Source of the DNA: Thermoanaerobacterium thermosulfurigenes
GTDB taxonomy: Bacteria; Bacillota; Thermoanaerobacteria; Thermoanaerobacterales; Thermoanaerobacteraceae
Direction: 5' to 3'
NCBI RefSeq assembly: GCF_051201035.1
Contig: NZ_JBPODR010000001.1
Span: 62,001-126,000 of the forward strand
DNA: 64,000 nucleotides
The position numbers and the translations under genes are program-made. The notes below the pieces were generated by a model. That model ran no database searches and had not been told where the DNA came from. It saw nothing but the letters and a program-made list of their open reading frames with translations. Below are positions 16,211 to 25,747 of the stretch, in pieces (within the stretch, counting starts at the first letter, position 1; each line of letters opens with the position of its first letter).

Positions 16211-17614
16211 TTACCTACTTAAAAGGAAGGATCTATATGCTTTATATCCCATGTACAAGTCAAGTTTTGATGACAATTCATAAGGTGAATGCATGCTTAA
16301 AAGTGCAATGCCACAGTCAATAACCTCCATGCCATAATTTGCTGCAAAAAGTGCGACTGTTCCTCCGCCTCCAATGTCAACTTTTCCAAGCTCTCCTGTC
16401 TGCCATACTACATTATTTTCATTAAATATCTTTCTCACTTTTGCCACAAACTCAGCATTTGCATCATTTGATCCACTTTTTCCACGTGAACCTGTGTACT
16501 TCGTCAGGCATACACCATTTCCTATATATGAGCTGTTAAGTTTCTCACTTACATCAGGGTATAAAGGATCAAAGCCAGCATTTACATCTGCAGATAACAA
16601 TTCTGCATTTCTCATGGCTGCTCTAAGCTTTATATCAGTGCTGCCTTCTTGCTTTTCCAAGATTTCCGCTATAGCATTTTCAAAAAATCTGGACTGCAAT
16701 CCTGTATTTCCCATGCTTCCTATCTCTTCTTTGTCAGCAAATATAGCTACTGCAGTCTTTTCAGGATTGTCAACATCTAAAATAGCTCTAAGTACGTCAT
16801 AAGCGCATATCCTATCATCTTGTCCGTAAGCACCTATCATACTTCTGTCAAAGCCTATATCCCTTGGTTTATGTGCTGGCACCAACTCCAACTCAGCACT
16901 TATAAAATCTTCTTCCACTATCCCATATTTCTCGTTTAAAATTTTCAATAAATTTGGCTTTACAGAAACGTCTTCAGACAAAGGCATATTTCCTATGACT
17001 GGGTTCAATGCTTCTCCAGTGACCACGTCAGCAGCTTTTTTCTCCATCTGATCTTTTCCAAGGTGAGGCAGTAAATCAGTTATATATAGCACAGGATCTT
17101 TTTCATCTTCTCCAAGGTTAAAAACGACTTTTTCGCCACTTTCTTTTATGACAACTCCGTGCAATGCCAATGGTATCGTAACCCACTGGTATTTCTTAAT
17201 CCCCCCATAATAATGTGTCTTAAAAAGAGCAAGACCACTATCTTCGTATAATGGATTTGGTTTTAAATCAATCCTTGGTGAATCTATATGAGCGGCTGCT
17301 GCTTTAAATCCATTGCGGACAGAATCTTTTCCAATAACAGCTAAAATTACCGATTTGCCTTTATTGTCATAGTACACCTTTGTGCCTGGCTTTAAGTTTG
17401 TAGCTGTTTCTAAATTTATAAAGCCATTTTCTTCAGCAATCTTTATTATCCTGTCTGCAACTTCTCTCTCCGTCTTACACTCTCCTATGAATGCTTTGTA
17501 ATCTTCTGCGTACTCAAATATCTTTTCCCTTTCATCGTCATTTACTTTAAGCCATCCATTTTTGCTTTTGTATCCTAATCTTTCTTCAATGTCTTTTAAC
17601 TCGCCACTCTCCAT
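16211..17614 (-). CDS. M18 family aminopeptidase
   Basis: A 467-residue cytosolic metallo-aminopeptidase of family M18 (aspartyl aminopeptidase-like, the long clostridial type). The first metal ligand segment AAAAHIDSPRIDLKPNPL is near residue 106. The catalytic DKEEIGSMGNTG is near 290, and the last ligand segment is near YGMEVIDCGIALLSMHSPYE. Such enzymes remove N-terminal acidic or neutral residues from peptides and use two zinc ions. ATG 17614 follows AGGAGG. It is a single gene convergent with the CAP protein. Confidence 0.92.
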   Translation of the reverse strand: MESGELKDIEERLGYKSKNGWLKVNDDEREKIFEYAEDYKAFIGECKTEREVADRIIKIAEENGFINLETATNLKPGTKVYYDNKGKSVILAVIGKDSVRNGFKAAAAHIDSPRIDLKPNPLYEDSGLALFKTHYYGGIKKYQWVTIPLALHGVVIKESGEKVVFNLGEDEKDPVLYITDLLPHLGKDQMEKKAADVVTGEALNPVIGNMPLSEDVSVKPNLLKILNEKYGIVEEDFISAELELVPAHKPRDIGFDRSMIGAYGQDDRICAYDVLRAILDVDNPEKTAVAIFADKEEIGSMGNTGLQSRFFENAIAEILEKQEGSTDIKLRAAMRNAELLSADVNAGFDPLYPDVSEKLNSSYIGNGVCLTKYTGSRGKSGSNDANAEFVAKVRKIFNENNVVWQTGELGKVDIGGGGTVALFAANYGMEVIDCGIALLSMHSPYELSSKLDLYMGYKAYRSFLLSR

Positions 17615-17682
17615 TTCATACGCCTCCTAAACATTTTGGATTACATATTAACTATAAAATATTTTTGGAATAAAAGCAAATT

Positions 17683-18315
17683 TTATGTATGCATATTGTA
17701 CATATTATTATTTTTTAATAAATATATGGCAGCTTGAGTCCTATCTTTTACATCTAATTTTCTAAATATATTGTACACGTGATTTTTGACTGTCTTTTCG
17801 CTTAAGAAGAGCCTATCTGCTATCTCTTTATTGCTATAACCTTCAGCGATTAAATTCAATATCTCAAACTCTCTGTCAGTAAGATCTTTTTTGCATTCAT
17901 TCTTCTCTAAGCTTTCAATTTCCCTGATAAGTGAAGGATGTATGTAAACGCCTCCATTTGATATGATTCTTATAGCCTTTATAAGTTCATCTGAATCTGC
18001 ATCTTTTAATATGTAACCTTCCACACCTATTTTCAATGCCTCCATAAGGTACTCTTTGTCATTGTAGATAGTCAAAAACATTATTTTATTTTTAGGATCA
18101 TTGCTTTTAATCATCTTTGCAGCTTTAATGCCATTTACATTTGGCATGTTTATATCCATCAAAATTATATCTGGAGAATTATTTTTAGCCAAATTATAAG
18201 CTTCTTCTCCATCTGAGGCTTGATACACCACTTTCATATCTTCTTCTAATTCAATTATCTGTTTTAGCCCTTGACGCAAAAGCACATGGTCATCAGCTAT
18301 CATAATGTTAATCAT
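17683..18315 (-). CDS. NarL/FixJ-type response regulator, DegU-like
   Basis: A 210-residue two-component regulator. The receiver domain (about 1-120) has the acidic pair near residue 8-9 (IADDH), the phospho-acceptor Asp54 in ILMDINMP and the conserved Lys in LKDAD. A LuxR-type helix-turn-helix follows (LTDREFEILNLIAEGYSNKE, about 145-165). The start is set at ATG 18315 after a GGTGAT site, which overlaps the kinase stop by eight bases, so the pair is translationally coupled. It resembles DegU of Bacillus, which controls exoenzymes and motility; the regulon here is unknown. Confidence 0.9.
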   Translation of the reverse strand: MINIMIADDHVLLRQGLKQIIELEEDMKVVYQASDGEEAYNLAKNNSPDIILMDINMPNVNGIKAAKMIKSNDPKNKIMFLTIYNDKEYLMEALKIGVEGYILKDADSDELIKAIRIISNGGVYIHPSLIREIESLEKNECKKDLTDREFEILNLIAEGYSNKEIADRLFLSEKTVKNHVYNIFRKLDVKDRTQAAIYLLKNNNMYNMHT

Positions 18316-19456
18316 TGCACTTATCACCACCTAGCGGAATGGAAATGTAAATTTGAGTCCCATCATTAGGTGAACTGTTTATTTCAAATTTCCCGTTTAA
18401 TATCTGAACTCTCTCCCGCATCCCCAACAGTCCAAATTTATTGTCTTGAGATGTCTTTTCAAAACCTACACCGTCATCTTTTATAATTATGCTTATAAAT
18501 CGATCACCAAACTCTAATCGTATCACGGCATTCTTAGCCTTTGAGTGCTTCCGAATGTTTGTCAAGGCTTCCTGAATGACCCTAAAACAGGTTATTTCTA
18601 TTTCAGGCTTTAATCGTTTATGTTCAGATAAGGTAATAAAATCCACATTTATTCCAGTATCATTTTTAAAGTCATTTATGTACTTTGACACAGCAGGTAT
18701 TAAGCCTAAATCATCAAGAACGGACGGCCTTAAATCGTATATGATCTTTCTCACTTCTTTCAATGATAAATGTGCTATGTCTTTAAGATTTTTAAGCTCA
18801 TCTTTAGCTTTTTCTACATCTTTGCTAATAAGTTTCTCGCATAGCTCTGCTTTTAATATTACATTTGCCATAGACTGGGCTGGACCATCGTGTATCTCGC
18901 GAGCGATCCTTTTCCTCTCATCTTCCTGAGCTTCTATTATGCGTATATTTAGAAGTTGCCTGTCTTTAAGCTCTTCGTACTGGCTGTGAAGCTTTGTCAA
19001 ATCGCCTGTCAAGTAATCAAGGGCAACACCTATCTGTGTAGAAAGTTTTTCTGCTTTTTCTACAATTGCCCTATACTCAATGAGCTTTCTCTCCAACTCA
19101 TTTCTTCTTGCTATAAGGTCTTTTTCTTCCTGCCTTTTTAAAATAAGCGCTACCTGAATCTCCTTCGCTTCTTCGTAAGCTTCCTTTATGGCATCCTCAC
19201 TTATATTGCCAAAGCGCTGGCTTACATAAGCCAGTTTTAACTTAGAGCTTTTTTCTTTTCTTTCAAGTTGTTCTACCTCTTTTATAACAAATCTAACCTT
19301 GACTTTCAGCTCGTGTATCTGTTCTTCTAAAAGACGATACTCATTCCTTGTCCTCTCTAATATTTCTGAAATCTGCTCTTTGCTGCAACCTATAACTTCT
19401 ATCGTCTTTTCTACTATGTTGTCAAGCTTTTTATCATATTCAAACTTGGAAGCCAT
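18308..19456 (-). CDS. Sensor histidine kinase, DegS-like
   Basis: A 382-residue soluble kinase with no membrane segments. Residues 1 to about 175 are a long coiled-coil DegS-type sensor domain. The HisKA_3 dimerisation motif is ERKRIAREIHDGPAQS with phospho-acceptor His189. The C-terminal HATPase has the N box (VIQEALTNIRKHSKA) and G boxes (IKDDGVGF, FGLLGMRERV). It would phosphorylate the regulator encoded immediately downstream. ATG 19456 follows GAGGTG. DegS homologues read cytoplasmic signals; none can be assigned here. Confidence 0.9.
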   Translation of the reverse strand: MASKFEYDKKLDNIVEKTIEVIGCSKEQISEILERTRNEYRLLEEQIHELKVKVRFVIKEVEQLERKEKSSKLKLAYVSQRFGNISEDAIKEAYEEAKEIQVALILKRQEEKDLIARRNELERKLIEYRAIVEKAEKLSTQIGVALDYLTGDLTKLHSQYEELKDRQLLNIRIIEAQEDERKRIAREIHDGPAQSMANVILKAELCEKLISKDVEKAKDELKNLKDIAHLSLKEVRKIIYDLRPSVLDDLGLIPAVSKYINDFKNDTGINVDFITLSEHKRLKPEIEITCFRVIQEALTNIRKHSKAKNAVIRLEFGDRFISIIIKDDGVGFEKTSQDNKFGLLGMRERVQILNGKFEINSSPNDGTQIYISIPLGGDKCND

Positions 19457-19536
19457 TTTTACACCTCAAAGACAAATTTTATTTATCTAATTCGACAAAA
19501 ATTTGCTAATTCCTCTATTTTTTAATTTTAGACATA

Positions 19537-19556
19537 AAAAAAAGACCCGCTAGGGT
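19537..19556 (-). terminator. Weak terminator-like site after tRNA-Ile
   Basis: A short ACCC/GGGT stem with a TAGC loop is followed on the minus strand by an eight-base T-run. The stem is only four base pairs, so the call is tentative. Confidence 0.45.
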
Positions 19557-19563
19557 TTACAAA

Positions 19564-19637
19564 TGGGCTTAGATGGACTTGAACCATCGACCTCACGCTT
19601 ATCAGGCGTGCGCTCTTACCGCCTGAGCTACAAGCCC
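19564..19637 (-). tRNA. tRNA-Ile (anticodon GAT)
   Basis: A 74-base cloverleaf read on the minus strand. The acceptor GGGCTTG pairs with its complement, the anticodon loop is CTGATAA (GAT), and GGTTCAAGTCC forms the T arm. CCA is not encoded. It is one base downstream of the CCA end of tRNA-Ala. Confidence 0.95.
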
Positions 19638-19638
19638 A

Positions 19639-19714
19639 TGGTGGAGATGAGGAGATTCGAACTCCTGACCCCCTGCTTGCAAGGCAGGTGCTCTCCCAAC
19701 TGAGCTACACCCCC
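19639..19714 (-). tRNA. tRNA-Ala (anticodon TGC)
   Basis: A 73-base cloverleaf plus an encoded CCA (19639-19641), on the minus strand. The anticodon loop is CTTGCAA (TGC) and the T arm is GAGTTCGAATC. The Ala-Ile pair is usually found inside rRNA spacers; here no rRNA is present on either side. Confidence 0.95.
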
Positions 19715-19752
19715 GTCAAACAATTATTATTATACCATAATTTCTAATGTTG

Positions 19753-20463
19753 TCAATTGCTTTCTACATTAATTTTTGAATTTCCATTTGGAACAGGCAC
19801 AGTGTACTTATTGCCATTGACGTCTACAAAGCTTTGAGGTACATCACCTACGATTATGCTGTCAGCAATAGGCATGTGGGTGGATACCTGTATTTGCTTT
19901 GATGCAAGTGGCGCAATTATTTGGATGTTTGTCTTTATGTAAAGATATATTATGTGCCTCGTCTGATTTATCCCTGCTGGTTCAAAGCTTGATTCAAAGT
20001 CTACATTCACCGAACCAATAGGCAGAAGTCCTACTTTTATCTTTGGGCCTGTGTTTGCAAATACATCCTTTGATATTAGACTACCAAGAGGCAGTTTCAC
20101 GTACACCGATCCTATGCTGTTTAAATTATCCTGAACAGCTTGAGTAATCTTCGCAGATAAAATATTCATCTCTATCGTATTAGCTTGCAGCATCGATACT
20201 TTTCCACTGTTGTCAGTTCTTACATTTATAAGGTCGCTGTATTGAATACCTTTCAACACCTTTTCATTTATAGACTTATTGATAGATTTAACAGCCACTT
20301 CTTGAGCTACTGTCTCACTGGCTTTAATAAGAGCAGGTGTCAACCTGTATGTTACAAACATATACAGCAATGATAATATAAATAATGATGCCAAAACGTA
20401 AACAAAATTTTTGTTTATCCCACGTATTTTTATCCTCCTTCTTCCCCACTTTTTTCTCCTCAT
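19753..20463 (-). CDS. yunB: Sporulation protein YunB
   Basis: A 236-residue protein with one N-terminal membrane helix (about residues 18-40) and an external domain. The internal pattern (ASETVAQEVAVKSINKSINE, then IEMNILSAKITQAVQDNL, then IGSVYVKLPLGSLI and GSVNVDFESSFEPAGINQTRH) matches YunB, a mother-cell sporulation protein of Bacillus and clostridia. The start is ATG 20463; the GTG at 20475 lies against the AGGAGG site. The ribosome site sits in the 3' arm of a ten-base-pair hairpin shared with the mutS2 3' end. The function in spore formation is known only from family context. Confidence 0.85.
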   Translation of the reverse strand: MRRKKWGRRRIKIRGINKNFVYVLASLFILSLLYMFVTYRLTPALIKASETVAQEVAVKSINKSINEKVLKGIQYSDLINVRTDNSGKVSMLQANTIEMNILSAKITQAVQDNLNSIGSVYVKLPLGSLISKDVFANTGPKIKVGLLPIGSVNVDFESSFEPAGINQTRHIIYLYIKTNIQIIAPLASKQIQVSTHMPIADSIIVGDVPQSFVDVNGNKYTVPVPNGNSKINVESN

Positions 20464-20468
20464 ATATA

Positions 20469-20508
20469 AAAACACCTCCTCTACATTTTATGATAGATGA
20501 GGTGTTTT
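20469..20508 (-). terminator. Hairpin between mutS2 and yunB covering the yunB ribosome site
   Basis: AAAACACCTC and GAGGTGTTTT form a ten-base stem around a 20-base loop, six bases after the mutS2 stop. On the minus strand the stem ends in TTTTT, as in a terminator, while the 3' arm carries part of the AGGAGG site of yunB. Confidence 0.65.
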
Positions 20509-20514
20509 GGTTAC

Positions 20515-22875
20515 TCATTTTTCTTTTAATTCTACGATTGTGACGCCGTCTTCTCCTTCGCCATACCTTCCAAGTCTAAACGACTTTACATGCTTGTTCA
20601 TTTTAAGAAGCCTTGTGATACCACTCCTTAAAGTGCCAGTCCCTTTCCCGTGTATGACAGTTACCTGTTTTAAACCTGCAAGGTATGCATCATCAAGGTA
20701 TTTATCGACTTCTATCGAAGCTTCCTCCAATGTCTTTCCTCTTAAGTCAATTGAAGTAGAAATATTGGTAGATTTCTCATTAATGTATTTAGCAAAACCT
20801 TTCTCCATCTCTTTCTCTTCGCTTGATTCAGTCTCTCTAAGGTTGCTTATGTGCACATTCATCTTTAGAATCCCTGCCTGTATCTTTACATTTCCATCCT
20901 TATCAGGTTCTGACAAAGCTGTTCCAGTTTGGTCAAGCGGAACTATGTAAAAAGTCTGTCCAGGCATGACGTTTTTGGGGATTTTTTTGTACTCAGGGAT
21001 TTCTGATTTCTTAAGGCTTTCTTCCATCTCATTTATGTTTTCTTTAAGTTTAAGCCTAGCTTCCTCAATAAGCTTATTCTTTTTGTCGGATTTTTCCGCC
21101 TCTTTAAGCTTAGCAATAATTTCATCAGCAGTAGCTTTTGTATTTTCTAATATCTTTTTCGCCTTTTCTCTGGCTTTTTCTATAATTTTTTCTCTTTCTC
21201 GTTCAGTATCTTTTATTTTTTTCTCATACTCTTGTCTTAAACTTTCTACCTGATTTTTTAATTCCTCAATTTCTCCCTTGGCGTTTTCTGCTTCTATCCT
21301 TTTGTTTTCAAGATCTTTTAATATGTCTTCGAATTTTAGTTCTTCACTTGTTATATAATTTTTCGCATTGTCTATGACATCGTCATTTAATCCTAAACGC
21401 TTGCTTATCTCAAAGGCATTGCTTTTTCCAGGTATTCCTATTGTGAGGCGGTAAGTGGGCTTTAACGTCTCTACATCAAATTCCACAGAGGCATTCTCCA
21501 CACCTTCATTCTGCAGCGCGTACTGCTTAAGTTCACTGTAATGTGTCGTGGCAATTGTGCGACAATTCATCCTGTGAAGAAAGTCAAGTATACTCATGGC
21601 AAGAGCGGCACCTTCTGTCGGATCGGTGCCAGCTCCTAATTCATCCAGCAAAACTAAGCTATTGCTAGTGACATTATTTAGTATTTTTACTATGTTAGTC
21701 ATGTGTGCTGAAAATGTGCTTAAGCTTTGCTCTATGCTTTGTTCATCTCCAATGTCGACAAATATGTTGTCAAAGAAAGCCACATCAGAACCTTCGTCAG
21801 CAGGGATATTTAATCCTGACATGGACATAAGCGTCAAAAGCCCTACAGTCTTTAATGTGACAGTCTTTCCACCTGTATTAGGCCCTGTTATGACAAGAGT
21901 ATTAAAAGATTCACCTAAATGTATGCTTATAGGTACGACTACATCTTTTGAGATGAGAGGATGTCTTGCATTTTTTAAATTTACATATCCTTTAGTATTC
22001 AATATAGGTTTTGTTGAGTCTGTGCTTATGGAATACTTCGCCTTTGCAAAAATAACATCCAGCTCTTTTAATACAACCATGTTTTCATTTATCTCATCAA
22101 CATGTTTTCCTACATCTTCTGTGAGCTCAGCTAAAATCCTTTCTACCTCATGTTGTTCCTTGATTTCAAGCTGTCTTAGATCATTGTTAAGCTCCACAAC
22201 AGCCATAGGTTCTATGAAAAGCGTAGCACCGCTGGACGACTGATCGTGAATAAGGCCTTTAAATGTTCCTCTGTATTCCTGTTTTACCGGTACCACGTAT
22301 CTCCCGTTTCTTATGGTTATGATAGGATCTTGCAGCTCTTTTGGCGAAGACGCAATTATAGAGTTTAATGTATCTCTTATCTTATTGTTTATTTGCGCTT
22401 TCTGCCTTCTTATCTCTTTTAAGGCAGGCGATGCGTCATCAGCCAGTTCATCTTCAGACATGACAGCTCTATCGATTTTGTCGTACAATTCCTTAATATT
22501 CGTAAGCCTTATGTTGTACTCCCTTAAATATGGGAAACTGCTTTCTTCCTTTTCGTTTCTCAAATACACTTTGACTTTCCCTGCCAATGATAAAAACCTC
22601 GATAGAGATAAAAGCTGTCCCGGATTCAATGACGACTTTATCTTAGCTTTAGCCAAAATCTCGTCTAACTTTTTAAATGCAAAAGAAATATTGCCGTAGG
22701 AACTAATAAAAGATACCGCTTCATTTACTTTTTCAATTTCTTCTAATGCTTTTTCTACATTTTCGTACGGTTTAATGCTTAATGCTAACTCTTTTCCCGG
22801 TTCTGAATCACACAAATTTACAATTTGATTAATTATCTTGTCAAATTCCAAATTTTTAAAATACCTTTCATCCAT
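20515..22875 (-). CDS. mutS2: Endonuclease/ATPase MutS2
   Basis: A 786-residue MutS2. It lacks the mismatch-recognition domain of MutS and has the MutS core/lever helices, an ABC-type ATPase with Walker A TGPNTGGKT (about residue 330) and LLDELGAGTDPTEGAAL as Walker B and D-loop. A long charged coiled coil (about 510-640) and a C-terminal Smr nuclease domain follow, with the motifs IDLRGKT and IHGKGTGTLR. In Firmicutes MutS2 suppresses recombination or rescues collided ribosomes. ATG 22875 overlaps the stop of the upstream U32 gene by one base (TAATG), so the two are coupled. Confidence 0.95.
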   Translation of the reverse strand: MDERYFKNLEFDKIINQIVNLCDSEPGKELALSIKPYENVEKALEEIEKVNEAVSFISSYGNISFAFKKLDEILAKAKIKSSLNPGQLLSLSRFLSLAGKVKVYLRNEKEESSFPYLREYNIRLTNIKELYDKIDRAVMSEDELADDASPALKEIRRQKAQINNKIRDTLNSIIASSPKELQDPIITIRNGRYVVPVKQEYRGTFKGLIHDQSSSGATLFIEPMAVVELNNDLRQLEIKEQHEVERILAELTEDVGKHVDEINENMVVLKELDVIFAKAKYSISTDSTKPILNTKGYVNLKNARHPLISKDVVVPISIHLGESFNTLVITGPNTGGKTVTLKTVGLLTLMSMSGLNIPADEGSDVAFFDNIFVDIGDEQSIEQSLSTFSAHMTNIVKILNNVTSNSLVLLDELGAGTDPTEGAALAMSILDFLHRMNCRTIATTHYSELKQYALQNEGVENASVEFDVETLKPTYRLTIGIPGKSNAFEISKRLGLNDDVIDNAKNYITSEELKFEDILKDLENKRIEAENAKGEIEELKNQVESLRQEYEKKIKDTEREREKIIEKAREKAKKILENTKATADEIIAKLKEAEKSDKKNKLIEEARLKLKENINEMEESLKKSEIPEYKKIPKNVMPGQTFYIVPLDQTGTALSEPDKDGNVKIQAGILKMNVHISNLRETESSEEKEMEKGFAKYINEKSTNISTSIDLRGKTLEEASIEVDKYLDDAYLAGLKQVTVIHGKGTGTLRSGITRLLKMNKHVKSFRLGRYGEGEDGVTIVELKEK

Positions 22876-25220
22876 TACAATACCCCTCTGTAAAAATGTC
22901 CTCTTGTGTAGTTTTCTATGTACAAATCACAAGTTCCCAATTTCAACGAATCTTTGTAAGCTTTTATTACATCTCTTATTTCTTCATCGTTTTCTACTGT
23001 ATCATTTATCCTTATATAAGATAAACCTATCTTTTTTAAATCATCCATCTTGTCCGCCATGTATAAAACCGATGAGTTTAAAAGCTTTATTTTGCAAAAG
23101 CCGTCGCTTACAATTTTCATGAGATTGCCCTTTCTGTCCTTTAAAAAATACTTTCCTTCTTCACAGCCTCTTTTATCGCATCCTTTTAAATTTTTTATAG
23201 GACAGTATTCCATCGTCAAAAGCGGCAATCTTCCATAAACAATCGCCTCAAATTTCGCATTGCTTCTTAAAGATATATCCTCTATCTGATGAATGTTAAG
23301 CTCTGGTGATAGTGTTATTGTATCTGCTTCATGGAAAAAATCAACAGCAAGGCTATTTGAAACATTCAAATTGAAATCAACACACACATCAAGTCCTAAT
23401 TTTACTGCAGTATCATACAAACCTATGTTAGTCACAAGGACTTTTTTAAAACCCATCTCTTTAATATTTTTAAGCATATGTTTAAAATCATCCAGCTCAT
23501 CCCTCATTATCTGCGGAAATGCCGGGATTATCTCACATTTATCCATGTAACAAATGACATCTTTTAGCACATCACCATTTAGCCTGTAATTGAAGTAGAC
23601 TCTATCTACTCCAAGCGCGCACGCTATTTTCACATGTTCTTCTTTTTCAGTGTAAAATGACAATTTCAAATCACTAATTTTATCATTTATTAATTTATAA
23701 AGATTTATGTTAATATTTTTAGGCCTTCTATATTTTAATTTTTTTGTAATGAGGCCTTCTACCGCTTCTCTCCTCGTCTCTTTTACCTCACTTAACGGCA
23801 TAAAGAGGCCCTCATCCATGTCTACTTCTATGCTTTTCACAAAGAAAGGCGTATCGTTTATTGACGCCACTTTTTCTATCAATGTATCTTTGTCAACAGC
23901 CTTTTTCAATGCCTTAGTTGAGACAATTTTGCTGTCTTTAGAGACACATATGTCGTTATTTTTAATCATTATATTAAGAGGTTTATTTTCTTTCATATTT
24001 ATAAATACATCAACAGGCGACTTTAATTCATTGGATACAGAAAATATCTTGTTTAATTTTACATCGTACGTTTTATATAAGACGTCACCACAATTTACAG
24101 GCATTTTTTTAAGCTCTACAACTTGCCTCTTATGGGCTTCATCCACTTTTTTGCCATCTGCTATAAGAACATCGACTTTATACCCATGTTCACCAGTCTC
24201 TGTTGATATGCCATCTCCAACTGATAGACTGTTTAAAAGCGATACTTTTATTTTTTTGCCATCAATGGATATGACTTTGCCTAATGGAACACCTTTATTT
24301 TTTGGATTTATGTAGCTCATGTAACGTGGCTTTCTTTCATAAAGATATCCATTAGAAAAGCCTCTGCTAAATATTCCAGACATCATTTCTTTGTACACGT
24401 CTGTGTTGATATTTTCTCCGCTTAAATATGCATCAATGGCCTTTCTGTATGATGCGACGACAGATGCCACGTATTCTTTTTCTTTCATGCGGCCTTCAAT
24501 CTTAAATGAGTCAATGCCTGAGTCTATCATATCCTTTATGTGGTCTATCGTACATAAATCTGCCATACTTAATAAATGCATATTGCTGGCAATTGTATTC
24601 ATTTTGTCATCTAAAAGATCGTATTTCAAGCGACATGGCCCCGCACATCTGCCTCTATTGCCACTTCTTCCGCCAATTATGCTGCTAAATAAGCATTGAC
24701 CAGAGTAAGAGACACAAAGAGCGCCATGAACAAATACCTCTACTTCTATGCCAGTCACAGATTTTATCTTTTCAATTTCTTTTAAGCTTAGCTCACGAGG
24801 CATCACGACCCTTTTTATTCCTATCTCTTTGGCTGCTTTAATGCTTTCTAAGTTGCTTAAAGTCATCTGCGTGCTGACATGTATGTCCAACTCAGGATAA
24901 AAGTCTTTAAGTAGTTTAACAACACCAAAGTCCTGAACTATTATCGCATCCACATTTAACTGATACAGATAATCGATGTATTTGAGAAGCAATTCAATTT
25001 CTTTGTTAAACACGATTGTATTTACAGTCACATAAACCTTTCTATCTCTCAAATGGGCATACTCTACTGCTTCTTTCAATTCATCTTCTTCAAAATTTGC
25101 CGCATATGCTCTGGCGCCAAAAAGCTTACCGCCAATGTATACAGCATCAGCTCCGTAATTTAAAGCAAATTTTAGCGTCTCCAGATTTCCTGCAGGAGCC
25201 AACAATTCTACTCTTTTCAT
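22875..25220 (-). CDS. U32 family protein with DUF3656 (RlhA-like)
   Basis: A 781-residue long-form U32 protein. The N-terminal peptidase-U32 region begins RVELLAPAGNLETLKFAL and carries the Fe-S cysteine pattern EVFVHGALCVSYSGQCLFSS followed by GRCAGPCR. A DUF3656-type middle and a C-terminal second TIM-like half (with CPIKNLKGCDKRGC near residue 700) complete it. The long form resembles RlhA, which hydroxylates a 23S rRNA cytidine with prephenate as a co-factor source; older annotations call it collagenase. The start is ATG 25220 after AAGGTG; TTG 25223 is less likely. It is coupled to mutS2 downstream. Confidence 0.85.
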   Translation of the reverse strand: MKRVELLAPAGNLETLKFALNYGADAVYIGGKLFGARAYAANFEEDELKEAVEYAHLRDRKVYVTVNTIVFNKEIELLLKYIDYLYQLNVDAIIVQDFGVVKLLKDFYPELDIHVSTQMTLSNLESIKAAKEIGIKRVVMPRELSLKEIEKIKSVTGIEVEVFVHGALCVSYSGQCLFSSIIGGRSGNRGRCAGPCRLKYDLLDDKMNTIASNMHLLSMADLCTIDHIKDMIDSGIDSFKIEGRMKEKEYVASVVASYRKAIDAYLSGENINTDVYKEMMSGIFSRGFSNGYLYERKPRYMSYINPKNKGVPLGKVISIDGKKIKVSLLNSLSVGDGISTETGEHGYKVDVLIADGKKVDEAHKRQVVELKKMPVNCGDVLYKTYDVKLNKIFSVSNELKSPVDVFINMKENKPLNIMIKNNDICVSKDSKIVSTKALKKAVDKDTLIEKVASINDTPFFVKSIEVDMDEGLFMPLSEVKETRREAVEGLITKKLKYRRPKNININLYKLINDKISDLKLSFYTEKEEHVKIACALGVDRVYFNYRLNGDVLKDVICYMDKCEIIPAFPQIMRDELDDFKHMLKNIKEMGFKKVLVTNIGLYDTAVKLGLDVCVDFNLNVSNSLAVDFFHEADTITLSPELNIHQIEDISLRSNAKFEAIVYGRLPLLTMEYCPIKNLKGCDKRGCEEGKYFLKDRKGNLMKIVSDGFCKIKLLNSSVLYMADKMDDLKKIGLSYIRINDTVENDEEIRDVIKAYKDSLKLGTCDLYIENYTRGHFYRGVL

Positions 25221-25273
25221 CAAATCACCTTATAAAGATATTTATATACTTAGTCTCTTTATTTTAATAGATT

Positions 25274-25648
25274 TTAACCAACATCGTCAAATGTATTTAT
25301 GTATTCCTCCAACTCTTCTCTGGCTGCTTTTAATTCTTCTTTCAGCTTTTCAACTTCTTCTGTTAATTCTTCTATCCTTTCGTCATCAGCACTTAACCTT
25401 GATTTTAGCGATACAATCTCTTTTTTTAAGGCACTGTTTTCTTCCCTCGAGATAAAAAGCTCATCAGCTATATTAAGGGCCGATAAAACAAGCACCATCT
25501 GATTTGAAAGCCTATTGTAACTGCCGGAAATCCCTGATATTACACCGTTTAAATGTTCTGTCAATCTGAGTATATAATCTTCAGGATAATCTGTCTTCAA
25601 TATGTACTCATTGCCATTTATATTTACCGTTATCTTCCTAATTTCCAT
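25274..25648 (-). CDS. zapA: Cell division protein ZapA
   Basis: A 124-residue ZapA. The N-terminal globular part (about 1-60) has the family signature ITVNINGNEYILKTDYPEDY and VLVLSALNIADEL. The C-terminal coiled coil (about 62-118) is longer than the enterobacterial one. ZapA tetramers bind and bundle FtsZ at the division ring. It lies downstream of pheT, a common Firmicute arrangement, but a strong hairpin separates the two. ATG 25648 follows a GAGGGG-like site. It is followed by the U32-mutS2 pair. Confidence 0.88.
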   Translation of the reverse strand: MEIRKITVNINGNEYILKTDYPEDYILRLTEHLNGVISGISGSYNRLSNQMVLVLSALNIADELFISREENSALKKEIVSLKSRLSADDERIEELTEEVEKLKEELKAAREELEEYINTFDDVG

Positions 25649-25720
25649 TAGAACATCCCCTCAAACCAAGCATTACTTTATTTATTTCTACAAATCTTTT
25701 CGATTTCCTCCTTTATGAAG

Positions 25721-25747
25721 AAAAAAAGACCAATCCGGTCTTTTTTT
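25721..25747. terminator. Strong hairpin terminator after pheT
   Basis: AAAAAAAGACC pairs with GGTCTTTTTTT around a five-base loop, at the pheT stop codon. The T-run occurs on both strands. Confidence 0.9.
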
